DNA of 64,000 bases from Flavobacteriales bacterium (GCA_016716605.1 JADJWA010000002.1:1-64000); one strand, 5' to 3'. Counted from the first letter of the stretch, positions 19,088-27,237 are shown. The notes: generated by a model from the sequence alone, not told the origin. Translations and numbers: made by a program.

Positions 19088-19582
19088 ATGTCCAGTCGTT
19101 GGAACCACCCAGGGTTGCCGCACAAGGGATGGCGATTGGTGGATGTAGAAGACATCCGCTCTGAGGGACAGTCAGAGTCGGAGACGGACTACGAGACTTG
19201 CCAAATGTGCGGCAATGAAAAGATCCGCTTCGTTCATACCGTGAGCCACCCGGAGCATGATGAAGAACTTAGGGTAGGGTGTGTTTGCGCTGAGAAAATG
19301 ACCAGCGATTATTCGACACCACGGCGTCGTGAAACTGAACTAAGGAACAGAGCAAGCCGTCGGCGGAACTGGACGAAGAAGAAATGGAAAGTCAGTGACA
19401 AGGGCAGCTACTATCTGAAGCTTGACGGCAAACTTGTGCTCATCTACCGTGATAAGTCAAGTTCTCAATACAAGGTGAAGGTCGACGAAACCTGGGGCAA
19501 GAAACGCTTCAAAGACTTGGATGATGCCAAGATGGCGGCCTTTCAAGGCATTGAGTATCTGAAGGAGCTTGGAACTTGGTAG
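19088..19582 (+). CDS. Hypothetical protein with paired-cysteine motif
   Basis: 164 residues. MSSRWNHPGLPHKGWRLVDV is followed by CQMCGNEKIRFVHTVSHPEH and a later CVC, giving C-x2-C and C-x-C pairs that could bind zinc. The C-terminal half is Lys/Arg-rich with KKWKVSDKGSYYLKLDGKLV and two short beta-like segments, which might contact nucleic acid. It follows the protease gene by 44 bases on the same strand with low GC, so it may belong to the same transcript. No function is assigned. Confidence 0.6.
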   Translation: MSSRWNHPGLPHKGWRLVDVEDIRSEGQSESETDYETCQMCGNEKIRFVHTVSHPEHDEELRVGCVCAEKMTSDYSTPRRRETELRNRASRRRNWTKKKWKVSDKGSYYLKLDGKLVLIYRDKSSSQYKVKVDETWGKKRFKDLDDAKMAAFQGIEYLKELGTW

Positions 19583-19643
19583 GTCCACGCTTCCTAATAC
19601 AAGCGTTCCGCGCTAATGGGTAAGCGAATCGCTGTGTTCAGCC

Positions 19644-20288
19644 TCATGTGATGTCACCCCCTACCATCTCTCGTATCATCTTGAGAATTTCCTCAATGCC
19701 GTCTTCGATATACTTGGCATCCTCTCGAATACGAATCAGGTTAAGCTCTATGGTCTGTTCACCTCGAAGAGAATCTATCACATAGTGGTAGCGCCACACT
19801 TTGTCGAGAATGTCATTGCACTTGGACAGAAAGGCCTCTGTAAGGAATGGTGCGTTGTGTGCCACCAGTACAGCGCATTTCTTCTGAGGGTCGGGGATTC
19901 GGTCGAGGTATTCGAGCGACTCTTTGGTTAAGGTCTCAAGGCGTATACCACCTCGCAGAATTGGATCCTTCCCTTTGGTACGTTCTTCCCATTTATGCAA
20001 CCAGGTTGAGTCAAGGTGCCACAGAACCTTCTTGACGCACTCTTTCATACTCACCAAGTCTTTGGTCATTGTTCTGAAGGCCTCCCATCGGCTTTCAAAG
20101 GTCTTGGCATACTTCACATTCTCTCGCTGCTGGATCAGGGCGTATTGATGCTCTAGTTCTTTCATTTTGACCTCGAACGCGCTGTCAATCCATTTCTTGG
20201 CCATGTGCTTCAGGAGAAACACTAGGCCGGTCACCCCTACACTGAAGAGAAGGAACACCTGAGCGAAATGGCCCCAAGGAGTAATCAT
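19644..20288 (-). CDS. Membrane-anchored coiled-coil hypothetical protein
   Basis: From the ATG at 20288 it starts MITPWGHFAQVFLLFSVGVT and GLVFLLKHMAKKW, one N-terminal membrane helix, followed by about 180 residues of mostly charged helices (AFEVKMKELEHQYALIQQRE, REDAKYIEDGIEEILKMIRE). An upstream in-frame start at 20351 would add 21 residues (MGSDTRRMIGRLL...). Low GC marks it as the right end of the accessory block. No family recognised. It is convergent with the cysteine-motif gene and points away from the next gene. Confidence 0.55.
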   Translation of the reverse strand: MITPWGHFAQVFLLFSVGVTGLVFLLKHMAKKWIDSAFEVKMKELEHQYALIQQRENVKYAKTFESRWEAFRTMTKDLVSMKECVKKVLWHLDSTWLHKWEERTKGKDPILRGGIRLETLTKESLEYLDRIPDPQKKCAVLVAHNAPFLTEAFLSKCNDILDKVWRYHYVIDSLRGEQTIELNLIRIREDAKYIEDGIEEILKMIREMVGGDIT

Positions 20289-20396
20289 CGATGCCAAGAT
20301 CGCAGGAAACGAAAGAAGTCTACCAATCATCCGGCGGGTGTCACTCCCCACGGCACCAACCGCCTCCGGTCAACCCCGCATTTCGCGTGAGGCGCC

Positions 20397-20404
20397 TACC
20401 TTGG
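20397..20404 (+). promoter_or_regulatory. Bacteroidota-like -7 box TACCTTGG
   Basis: TACCTTGG begins 23 bases before the ATG at 20420 and resembles the Bacteroidota TAnnTTTG element. The same string occurs at 52921 ahead of the M1 peptidase gene. No clear -33 element was seen. Confidence 0.35.
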
Positions 20405-20419
20405 TTCCTGCCCACCCCA

Positions 20420-20929
20420 ATGCTGCGCCACCTGGCATTTCCCTTCATTCTGCTGCTCGGCCTTTCGGCCGCGGGTCAAACGCCGCCGGCCTCCAAATAC
20501 AAGCTGGAGCTGCTGTCCATGATCCGGTCGGACTCCACGCGTGGCCGCAACGACATCCAGGCGTCCATCCTGGTAACGCCGCTGGAGATCAACGAGTGGC
20601 CTCCCTTGCTGAGCATGCGCGTTGGCATCCGGATCAACGAGCAGGACAGCATCACCTACCTGCCCCTGGACGACGGTCCGGGGCCGGATCATGTGCGCCT
20701 AATCCTGTATGACAAGTCCACCATCGCCGAGAAGAACGCGAAGCTGTTCGCCCGCATCGGCACCCGGTTGGACGCCATCGGCGAGCAGGAGAACCTGATC
20801 CTCTGGTTCCAGTTCCGGGACATCAGTGTGGAGGCCATCACGAAGATGGCGATCACCTACGGCCCGTGGGAGAAGAACGACAACGACAGGCGGATCGAGG
20901 AGACATTCACGGAGCGGTTCAAGGAATAG
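20420..20929 (+). CDS. Secreted hypothetical protein
   Basis: 169 residues. The start MLRHLAFPFILLLGLSAAGQ is a signal peptide, and the mature part begins TPPASKYKLELLSMIRSDST. A beta-rich body follows with GIRINEQDSITYLPLDDGPG and ENLILWFQFRDISVEAITKM. No lipobox cysteine is present, so it is probably periplasmic or exported. Family unknown. The ATG was chosen because it directly precedes the signal peptide and follows the -7 box at 20397. Confidence 0.6.
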   Translation: MLRHLAFPFILLLGLSAAGQTPPASKYKLELLSMIRSDSTRGRNDIQASILVTPLEINEWPPLLSMRVGIRINEQDSITYLPLDDGPGPDHVRLILYDKSTIAEKNAKLFARIGTRLDAIGEQENLILWFQFRDISVEAITKMAITYGPWEKNDNDRRIEETFTERFKE

Positions 20930-21034
20930 GTACCGCGCCGGACCGTCCCACGCATTTTCCACTGCCGCAGGCCCTTCCGTTCCCGCAGAACCGGGATGAA
21001 ACACTTCGGGGACCCTGCGTCCTTGGCTAACGAG

Positions 21035-21064
21035 CGACAGAGTCCTCTTCGAGAGGCCCTGTCG
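21035..21064. repeat. Hairpin related to the one at 14570
   Basis: CGACAG at 21035 pairs with CTGTCG at 21059-21064, and an inner stem CCTCT/AGAGG closes on a TTCG-type loop. Lead-in GAGCGACAG and exit CCCTGTCG match the hairpin at 14570-14599, though the middle differs. It lies just before the 21-bp array. No T tract follows. Confidence 0.45.
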
Positions 21065-21077
21065 AGGTTTGGATGCC

Positions 21078-21434
21078 CGCGCCTCACCATTGCATCATGC
21101 CGCCTCGCTATGAATCGTTGTCGCCTCGCTAATGCGTGGCGTGGCCTCGCGATAGGATCATGTCGCCTCGCTATTGCGTGCTGTCGCCTCACTATTGTAT
21201 CGCGTCGTCTCGCTATGATGAGCCGTCGCCTCGCTATCGTATCGCATCGCCTCGCTATTGCATGACGTCGCCTCGCTATCGTATCGCGTCGCCTCACTAA
21301 GGTGACGCGTCGCTTCGCTATGGTGACGCGTCGGCTCGCTATCGCATGGCGTCGCCTCGTTATGGTGTCGCGTCGTCTCGCTATAGCATGACCACGCGCC
21401 ACTATGGTTTCGCCTCGTCTCGCACTGGTGAGAC
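21078..21434. repeat. Degenerate 21-bp tandem array, about 17 units
   Basis: Units of exactly 21 bases follow each other with no spacers. The best-conserved part is GTCGCCTCGCTAT; the remaining 7-8 bases vary but often read CGTATCGC or GGTGACGC. Examples start at 21120, 21162, 21225 and 21267. Phase is kept from unit to unit (for example, starts at 21099 and 21372 are 13 x 21 apart). The unit is a multiple of three and has no stop in any frame, so long open frames across it are not evidence of a gene. Confidence 0.85.
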
Positions 21435-21669
21435 GAGGTCCTCGTGATACGAGCGCGGCTATTACGCGCGTGAAGGCGCATGCCGCCGGCACGTCCTGAA
21501 TCCGCATACGCGCACTCCAGGACCCTTGCGCGCCAAGGGTTCCCGAAGGGATACGGCAGCGAACGCTGCCAGGCGAACGGCAGCGATTGTTCCTGTGGCC
21601 GGCATACGATTCGGCGCGCGGCGGCGCTTCCTCATCAACCAATCGTTGGTCCACGCACGGCCCCGTACC

Positions 21670-22302
21670 ATGGCAACACTGCTGTATATCGTGAAGCTCG
21701 CACTCAGCGGACTAAGCCCCGCCGCGCTCGTGGAGCGCGCCCGTGCCATCATCGCGGCGCTTACGGGCAACGCCGATTTCACCACGCCCGTGCCCACGCT
21801 GGCCGCCGTGGGCGCCGCCGCCGATGCGGTGGAGGCCGCCGACACCGCCGTGCTGAACAACGGCGGCAAGCAGGACTACCTGGCGCGCAACCTGCGCGTG
21901 CAGGAGCTGCGCGACCTGCTCGTGCTGCTGGGCGCTTACGTGCAGGTGACCAGCGGCGGCGACCCGGAGAAGATCCTGAGCGCGGGCTACCCGTACCGCA
22001 AAGCACCGGAGCCCGTGGGCCCGCTGCCCGCGCCGGGCAACTTGCGCGTAGAGGTGAACAAGCTGGCCGGCCAGCTGGACCTGGCCTGGGACCGTGTGGT
22101 GGGCCGCATGTTCTACGAGGCGCAGTCGAACTCCACCGACCCCGCCGTGGAGGCCGACTGGAAGTCGCTGGTGAACCAGAGCGACAACACCTACAGCGCC
22201 ACCGGGCTTACCGGCAACAAGCTCTACTACTTCAGGGTGCGCGCGGTGGGCGCTGCTGGCGCCGGGCCCTGGAGCGACCCGGCCGCCGAGAGGCCGCGCT
22301 AA
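21670..22302 (+). CDS. Fibronectin type III domain protein
   Basis: 210 residues. The N-terminal half is helical and Ala-rich (MATLLYIVKLALSGLSPAAL, AAADAVEAADTAVLNNGGKQ). The C-terminal 90 residues form an FN3 domain: PAPGNLRVEVNKLAGQLDLA, then NTYSATGLTGNKLYYFRVRA and GPWSDPAAERPR. The family usually mediates protein contacts. There is no clear cleavable signal peptide. Similar small proteins occur in Bacteroidota as proteins of unknown role. A strong hairpin follows the stop. Confidence 0.65.
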   Translation: MATLLYIVKLALSGLSPAALVERARAIIAALTGNADFTTPVPTLAAVGAAADAVEAADTAVLNNGGKQDYLARNLRVQELRDLLVLLGAYVQVTSGGDPEKILSAGYPYRKAPEPVGPLPAPGNLRVEVNKLAGQLDLAWDRVVGRMFYEAQSNSTDPAVEADWKSLVNQSDNTYSATGLTGNKLYYFRVRAVGAAGAGPWSDPAAERPR

Positions 22303-22319
22303 CCGTGCCTGCGTCATGG

Positions 22320-22350
22320 GGACCCTGCCGTTGCTCAAGCGGCGGGGTCC
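22320..22350 (+). terminator. Possible terminator hairpin after FN3 gene
   Basis: GGACCCTGCCG pairs with CGGCGGGGTCC (11 pairs, one G-T wobble) around a 9-base loop, 17 bases after the stop at 22302. Only TTGCGTAC follows, so there is a weak T content and termination is inferred from position and stem strength. Confidence 0.4.
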
Positions 22351-22393
22351 TTGCGTACTAGCGGGCCGCGCGCTGCGTATTGCAGAATGATCA

Positions 22394-22744
22394 ATGGCCA
22401 TGGGAACCAGGAGCCGCCCGAACGCACCGCCCGATGCGCGCCGCCTGCTGCGCCGCCTGCGCGCGCTCACGGCCCAATTGGAAGCCGCGCTGCTGAACGC
22501 CCGTGCGCTGGCGCTCTCCGAGCCGCCACCTCCACGGCTGCGCGAGCTCACGCCGCAGGAGTATGAGGTGTGGCGCCGCATCGCGCATAAGGATGAGGAG
22601 AAGCGCGAGGCCATCGCCGGCGCCATGCGCATGAGCAAGCGCAACTTCGACAAGCTCGCAGCCAGCTTGTATGCCAAGCTGGGGGTGAAGACGGTGGGTG
22701 GGGCGGTGCGGCTGTGGGTGCTGTTCGGTGAAGGGGGGAAGTAG
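22394..22744 (+). CDS. Small protein with LuxR/GerE-like HTH
   Basis: 116 residues. After a basic, Arg-rich N-terminal helix (RRLLRRLRALTAQLEAALLN), the segment LRELTPQEYEVWRRIAHKDE followed by MRMSKRNFDKLAASLYAKLG and VKTVGGAVRLWV has the pattern of a LuxR-type helix-turn-helix. The first helix is unusual and no receiver or ligand domain is attached. It may be a small DNA-binding regulator. ATGs at 22394 and 22400 are both possible starts. Confidence 0.55.
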   Translation: MAMGTRSRPNAPPDARRLLRRLRALTAQLEAALLNARALALSEPPPPRLRELTPQEYEVWRRIAHKDEEKREAIAGAMRMSKRNFDKLAASLYAKLGVKTVGGAVRLWVLFGEGGK

Positions 22745-22888
22745 CCGGCAGGATGGCGCAAGGCGCCGCGCGTGACGCGAACCAGGAAGCTAGCTCGCCG
22801 CAGCGTCTTTTGTCTTCGAAGACATGCGCTCCCCCCATTCGCCCCCCAACGCCCAATTCGCTAGGTTCGTGATACCAAACCCTTCACC

Positions 22889-23305
22889 ATGGACTTCAGC
22901 AACGTGAATTTCTTCGCGGTCCTCGTGGCCACCATCGCGGCTTTCTTCCTGGGCTTCGTGTGGTACAGCTTCCTCTTCGGCAAGCGCTGGATGAAGGAGC
23001 TGGGCTTCTCGGAGGAGGAATTGAAGAAGGGCGCCAACATGGGCATGATCTTCGGCAGCACCCTGGTGCTCACCTTCGTGATGGGACTGGGCTTGGCCAT
23101 GCTCTGGCACACGGAGGATCCCGCCAAGCTCACCTGGAGCGTGGGCTTGCTGCACGGACTCTTCATCGGGGCGTGCTTCGTGGCCACCAGCACCGGCATC
23201 AATTACCTGTACCAACGGAAGTCGCTTGCGCTCTGGGCCATCGATGCCGGTTATCAAGTGTGCTTCCTCATGCTGCAAGGGTCCATCATTGGAGCGTGGC
23301 ATTAG
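22889..23305 (+). CDS. DUF1761 membrane protein
   Basis: 138 residues with four hydrophobic helices: VNFFAVLVATIAAFFLGFVW, MGMIFGSTLVLTFVMGLGLA, SVGLLHGLFIGACFVATSTG and AGYQVCFLMLQGSIIGAW. The WYS-x-LFGKRWMKELGFSEEE segment after helix 1 is typical of the DUF1761 family. Function unknown; an inner-membrane location is expected. Confidence 0.8.
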   Translation: MDFSNVNFFAVLVATIAAFFLGFVWYSFLFGKRWMKELGFSEEELKKGANMGMIFGSTLVLTFVMGLGLAMLWHTEDPAKLTWSVGLLHGLFIGACFVATSTGINYLYQRKSLALWAIDAGYQVCFLMLQGSIIGAWH

Positions 23306-23349
23306 CGCAGCATTTGAACGCGCACGGTTGATCGCAAGCATGCCTTCCC

Positions 23350-23733
23350 ATGGAAGCCGACGGATACAACAAGTCACTTTCGACGAGTGATCGCGCCATC
23401 GGCGACCGGCTCGCGGCCGTGATCCGCCGTCACCTGCCCGAGGCCGAGGAGCGCATCTGGCACGCGCATCCCGTATGGTTCCTCGATGGCAATCCGATCG
23501 TGGGCTACAGCAAGCTCAAAGGCTGCGTGCGCTTGCTCTTCTGGAGCGGACGTTCGTTCAACGAGCCCGGCCTGAGCAGCGAGGGCAAGTTCCAGGCGGC
23601 CGAGGCACGCTACACCAGCGCCGGCCAGATCGATGAGGCGCTGCTGGGGCGTTGGTTGGCCAAAGCGCGCGCCATCCAATGGGACTACCAGAACATCGTG
23701 AAGCGCAAAGGCGTGCTGGAGCGCTTGAAGTGA
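23350..23733 (+). CDS. DUF1801 (YdhG-like) protein
   Basis: 127 residues. RHLPEAEERIWHAHPVWFLD, then NPIVGYSKLKGCVRLLFWSG and LLGRWLAKARAIQWDYQNIV match the DUF1801 fold of small cytoplasmic proteins. The family has no established reaction. It follows the DUF1761 gene by 44 bases on the same strand and may be cotranscribed. Confidence 0.7.
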   Translation: MEADGYNKSLSTSDRAIGDRLAAVIRRHLPEAEERIWHAHPVWFLDGNPIVGYSKLKGCVRLLFWSGRSFNEPGLSSEGKFQAAEARYTSAGQIDEALLGRWLAKARAIQWDYQNIVKRKGVLERLK

Positions 23734-23892
23734 AACGGGACCGCGCGCGGCTTCGCGCCTTCGGTGCACGACTCTCGCCTTTTACCCCAACCTGGTCAGC
23801 ATCACGCAGAAGCAGGGTTTCCTCCGCGTGCGATGACCTGTGCACGCAAGCCCTGAGCCATACAGGCATCATCGCGAAGGGATCAGGATGCT

Positions 23893-24418
23893 TCAGCGCA
23901 AGAGCACCTCTTCGATCGCCTCCAGCTTATCGTCGGTGAATTCGCCTTGCGCGCGATGCACGATGCGGCCTTCGCGGTCCACCACGAAGAAGTACGGAAT
24001 GTCCTTGTCGGTGAGGGCCCAGCGCTCGGCGGATCTCGTCGGCATCCTCCTTCACGAACACCACGCGGTCGGCCACTTCGGGCTCGGCGCTCTGGCGGAA
24101 TTTCTTCAAGCTGGGAGCATAGGCGGCCTTGTTCGCGCCGGTGAAGAGCGGCACGAAGTACACCTCGGTGCTGTAAGCGTTCGCGAAGAGGCCATGCTTG
24201 GCCACGAAGCGCAGATAGGCGGGCTCGTACCATTCCTCCAACGCGGGCTGCGCCTTCTGCCCGTAAGCGAGGCCGATCACGATGAAGGGCGTGCTGGGCT
24301 GTCCGGGCAATTCGATGGTGCTGCCGTCGGCACGTTCGCCGTGCATGGTGGGGAAGCGATCCTGAGAGTGGGCGGCCACTGCGCAGGCCAGCAAACTGAA
24401 GAGGGCGATGGGCTTCAT
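23893..24418 (-). CDS. Exported thioredoxin-fold-like protein, one-base frame error
   Basis: Signal peptide MKPIALFSLLACAVAAHSQ. The body has DGSTIELPGQPSTPFIVIGL and then a segment with TEVYFVPLFTGANKAAYAPS. After DEIRRAL a surplus base in the CCC run at 24018-24020 shifts the frame; corrected, it continues ALTDKDIPYFFVVDREGRIV and FTDDKLEAIEEVLLR to the stop at 23893. The DIPYFFVVD-x-x-G-x-I pattern is that of thioredoxin-like proteins, but the usual CxxC is not visible, so redox activity is doubtful. Corrected length 174 residues. Confidence 0.6.
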
Positions 24419-24445
24419 ACGGGGAGCGCTTCGATCATCGTGCCA

Positions 24446-24994
24446 TCAGCGCACGCCATCCTCCGGGTTCTTGCCCTTGTGCGGACGGAACCAGTCCTTC
24501 ATGCGCTCGATGTCGGCTTCGGGATCGGCGGTGAGCGGGAAGGGCGCGGTGATGATCACGAGCTTCTCCTTGAAATCGAAGGTGCACAGAATGATGGGCA
24601 CGCCGGCACCGGTGGCGATGCGGTGGAAGCCGGTCTTCCAATTCGGCTGGTACTTGCGCGTGCCCTCGGGGGTGATGGCGATCTTCTTGATCGCGCCGCG
24701 CTTGAAGAGGTCCACCACGGCATCGACCATGTTGTTGTGGGTGCTGCGGTTCACGGGGAAGCCGCCGAGCGCACGGAAGAACCAGCCGGTGAGCGGCCCG
24801 AAGAGCGAATCCTTGGCCAGGAACTTCACATCGGTGAGGCGCGCGATGCTGCGCACGGACAGGCCCACCACGAAATCCCAGTTGCTGGTGTGCGGCGCCA
24901 CCACGATGATGAAGCGGTCGAGCTTGGCCGGGCGCTCGTCGCGCAGCTCCCAACCGAGCAGTTTCAGGAAGACGAGCTTGTACAGGGGGCGCAC
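24446..24994 (-). CDS. 1-acylglycerol-3-phosphate acyltransferase-like protein
   Basis: 182 residues from a GTG at 24994 (RPLYKLVFLKLLGWELRDER follows). The motif VAPHTSNWDF replaces the usual NHxxxxD block with H-T-S-N-W-D, and ITPEGTRKYQPNWKTGFHRI supplies the EGTR block of PlsC-type acyltransferases. A late segment IVITAPFPLTADPEAD resembles family members that acylate lysophospholipids in Bacteroidota. A short, peripheral inner-membrane enzyme is likely. The frame stays open far upstream, antisense to ftcD, so the start was chosen by family length. It is divergent from ftcD, whose ATG is 78 bases away. Confidence 0.75.
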   Translation of the reverse strand: MRPLYKLVFLKLLGWELRDERPAKLDRFIIVVAPHTSNWDFVVGLSVRSIARLTDVKFLAKDSLFGPLTGWFFRALGGFPVNRSTHNNMVDAVVDLFKRGAIKKIAITPEGTRKYQPNWKTGFHRIATGAGVPIILCTFDFKEKLVIITAPFPLTADPEADIERMKDWFRPHKGKNPEDGVR

Positions 24995-25072
24995 GGCGGT
25001 AAAGATGGGCGCGCGACCCGCATGCCCGCTCCCAGCACGCTCCCATCTTTGCGCCCCAATTCCAAGCCATCC

Positions 25073-26734
25073 ATGTCCAACCGACTGATCGAATGCGTGC
25101 CCAACATCAGCGAGGGCCGCGACCGCGCCAAGATCGACGCCATCGCCGCCGTGGTGGAGACTGTGGAAGGCGTGCGCCTGCTCGACGTGGACCCCGGCAA
25201 GGCCACCAATCGCACGGTGATCACCTTCGTGGGCGAGCCCGAAGCGGTATGCGAGGCGGCCTTCCGACTGGTGAAGAAGGCGCAGGAGCTGATCGACATG
25301 CGCGGCCATAGCGGCGAGCACCCGCGCTTCGGCGCCACCGACGTGTGCCCCTTGGTGCCCATCAGCGGCGTGAGCATGGCGGAATGTGCGGCGCACGCGA
25401 AGCGCCTGGGCGAGCGCGTAGGCAAGGAACTGGGCATCCCGGTTTATCTGTATGAAGCCGCCGCGAGCGAGGAGAAGCGCCGCAACCTGGCCAACAACCG
25501 CAGCGGCGAATACGAGGGACTGCCGAAGAAGCTGAAGGATCCTGCGTGGAAACCCGATTCCGGTCCTGCCGGATTCACCGACAGCGTGGCCCGCAGCGGC
25601 GCCATCGCCATCGGCGCGCGCAATTTCCTGGTGGCCTACAACGTGAACCTCAACACCACCAGCACGCGCCGCGCCAACGCCATCGCCTTCGACATCCGCG
25701 AAGCGGGCCGGAAAGTGAAGCAGCCCGATGGCAGCGAAACGCAGGTGCCCGGCAAGCTGAAGAGCGTGAAGGGCATCGGGTGGTTCATTGAGGAGTACGG
25801 CATCGCCCAGCTCTCGCTCAACCTCACCGACATCACGGTGACGCCGGTGCACATCGCCTTCGATGAAGCATGCAAGGCCGCCGATGCACGCGGCATCCGC
25901 GTGACCGGCAGCGAGCTCGTGGGCCTGATCCCGAAGCAGGCGCTGCTCGATGCCGCCGACTTCTACCTCACTCGCCAGCAGCGCAGCCTGGGCATCGCAG
26001 AGCGCGAGAAGATCAAGATCGCCGTGAAATCCTTGGGCCTCGACGACCTCGCGCCCTTCGACCCGCAGAAGAAGGTGATCGAGTACATGCTGGAAGACGC
26101 CAACAGCGAGCGCCTGGTGCGCATGGACCTGAAGCGCTTCAGCGAGGAGACCGCGGGCGAGAGCCCGGCGCCTGGTGGCGGCAGCGTGGCGGCCTATGTG
26201 GGCGCGCTGGGCGCGGCGCTGGGCACCATGGTGGCGAACCTCAGTGCGCACAAGCGCGGCTGGGACGATCGCTGGAAGGAGTTCAGCGAGTGGGCCGTGA
26301 AGGGCGAGGCGCTGCGCAACGAGCTGCTCTACCTGGTGGATGAGGACACGCGCGCCTTCGACCGCATCATGGCCGCCATGGGCCTGCCGAAAGGGAACGA
26401 TGAGGAGAAAGCCGCGCGCAAGGCCGCGATCACCGAGGCCACCAAGGGCGCCATCAACACGCCGCTGCGCACCATGCAGGTGTGCGTAGAGAGCATGGCG
26501 CTGATGAAGGCCATGGCGAAGGACGGTCTGCCCGCCAGCGTGAGCGATGCAGGCGTAGGCGCGCTCTGCGCAAGAGCCGGGGCCTTGGGCGGCTACCTCA
26601 ACGTGCGCATCAATTGCGCAGGGCTTGATGATGCGGCGTTCAAAGCGGATGTGCTGGCCAAGGCCGAAGCGCTGAAGGCACGAGCCGATGCGCTGGAAGC
26701 CGAGGTGATGGCCACCACCTTGAGCAAAGTCTAG
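25073..26734 (+). CDS. ftcD: Glutamate formimidoyltransferase / formimido-THF cyclodeaminase
   Basis: 553 residues. The N-terminal transferase begins RLIECVPNISEGRDRAKIDA and has DMRGHSGEHPRFGATDVCPL and NLNTTSTRRANAIAFDIREA. The cyclodeaminase domain starts near residue 350 with MDLKRFSEETAGESPAPGGG. Together they move a formimino group from formiminoglutamate to tetrahydrofolate and release ammonia, a late step in histidine catabolism begun by HutH. ATG 25073 follows a CATCTTTG box at 25044-25051. The last codons (EVMATTLSKV) are repeated at 27864-27895 after an intervening insert. Confidence 0.9.
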   Translation: MSNRLIECVPNISEGRDRAKIDAIAAVVETVEGVRLLDVDPGKATNRTVITFVGEPEAVCEAAFRLVKKAQELIDMRGHSGEHPRFGATDVCPLVPISGVSMAECAAHAKRLGERVGKELGIPVYLYEAAASEEKRRNLANNRSGEYEGLPKKLKDPAWKPDSGPAGFTDSVARSGAIAIGARNFLVAYNVNLNTTSTRRANAIAFDIREAGRKVKQPDGSETQVPGKLKSVKGIGWFIEEYGIAQLSLNLTDITVTPVHIAFDEACKAADARGIRVTGSELVGLIPKQALLDAADFYLTRQQRSLGIAEREKIKIAVKSLGLDDLAPFDPQKKVIEYMLEDANSERLVRMDLKRFSEETAGESPAPGGGSVAAYVGALGAALGTMVANLSAHKRGWDDRWKEFSEWAVKGEALRNELLYLVDEDTRAFDRIMAAMGLPKGNDEEKAARKAAITEATKGAINTPLRTMQVCVESMALMKAMAKDGLPASVSDAGVGALCARAGALGGYLNVRINCAGLDDAAFKADVLAKAEALKARADALEAEVMATTLSKV

Positions 26735-26740
26735 GCGAAT
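26702..26740 (+). repeat. Direct repeat, left copy (3' end of ftcD)
   Basis: This is the genuine end of ftcD, encoding EVMATTLSKV and the stop. It matches the copy at 27864-27903 with two A/G differences and one extra G. It forms the left boundary of a 1.1-kb insert. Confidence 0.75.
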
Positions 26741-26751
26741 GGACAGGGAAA

Positions 26752-26826
26752 TCAAGCTTCAAGGCTCAAGATTCAAGACTCAAGCTTCAAGATTCAAGAC
26801 TCAAGCCTCAAGATTGAAGACTGAAA
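26752..26826 (+). repeat. Heptamer-rich array, left of four-helix-bundle gene
   Basis: Repeats of CAAGNTT and CAAGACT (for example CAAGATTCAAGACT) fill 75 bases. The array is in the opposite orientation to the CTTGAG/CTTGAA array on the other side of the gene, so the two can pair. Confidence 0.75.
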
Positions 26827-26848
26827 GCCGTGGGTACAATGGCGCATC

Positions 26849-27217
26849 ATGAGGGAGAAGATCTATGACCTGGAGGAGCGGCTGACGGTGTTCGCTGCGC
26901 GGATCGTGATCTATGTTGATCGGATGCCGAAGTCCATTTCCGGTCGGTACTACGCCGGTCAACTGCTTCGAAGCGGCGGGTCTCCTGCGCTGCATTATGG
27001 GGAATCACAGGCGGCGGAATCCGACAACGATTTCGTGCACAAGTGCAAGATCGCATTGAAGGAACTGAAGGAGTCGCGCGCGAACCTGCGAATCCAGCGT
27101 CTCGCTAAACTGATGCCCGAAACCGACCCGGACACGATCTGGCTGTCGCAGGAATGCGAGGAACTGATCAGGATCGTCGCGAAGGTCATCGTGAACAAGC
27201 GAAGAAAGGGTCAATGA
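26849..27217 (+). CDS. Four helix bundle protein (S23/IVP family)
   Basis: 122 residues. MREKIYDLEERLTVFAARIV, then GRYYAGQLLRSGGSPALHYG and KCKIALKELKESRANLRIQR, then SQECEELIRIVAKVIVNKRR: four amphipathic helices of the family found in 23S rRNA intervening sequences and related to the Avd protein of diversity-generating retroelements. No reverse transcriptase or template repeat was found nearby. It sits between complementary heptamer arrays and two copies of the ftcD 3' end, so it looks like the cargo of a small mobile or integrated unit. Molecular function unknown. Confidence 0.85.
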   Translation: MREKIYDLEERLTVFAARIVIYVDRMPKSISGRYYAGQLLRSGGSPALHYGESQAAESDNDFVHKCKIALKELKESRANLRIQRLAKLMPETDPDTIWLSQECEELIRIVAKVIVNKRRKGQ

Positions 27218-27237
27218 CCTGCGTCCGATCTGCCATT

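Larger units (their letters stand above)
20930..21669. other. Intergenic stretch with hairpin and tandem array
   Basis: 740 bases without a supported gene. It holds the hairpin at 21035-21064 and the 21-bp tandem array at 21078-21434. After the array comes about 235 bases with no recognised feature up to the FN3 gene start. Frames remain open across the array only because the repeat contains no stop codon. Confidence 0.6.

Noticed and set aside
21078..21434. CRISPR array.
   Set aside because: Units are 21 bases with no spacers of independent sequence, the variable part is only 7-8 bases and shares composition between units, and there are no cas genes.
20857..21654. A 265-codon minus-strand open frame across the 21-bp array.
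   Set aside because: Composition is a plain read of the repeat (RRRDTIARRRHAIA), and the same region is open in the other minus frames too.
23840..25072. A long N-terminal extension of ftcD on the plus strand.
   Set aside because: It reads antisense through the thioredoxin-like and acyltransferase genes; the family start MSNRLIECVPNISEG lies at 25073.
24995..26755. A minus-strand protein of about 580 codons opposite ftcD, fused in frame to the acyltransferase.
   Set aside because: It is the antisense shadow of a GC-rich gene with biased third positions; His/Ala-rich and without family features.
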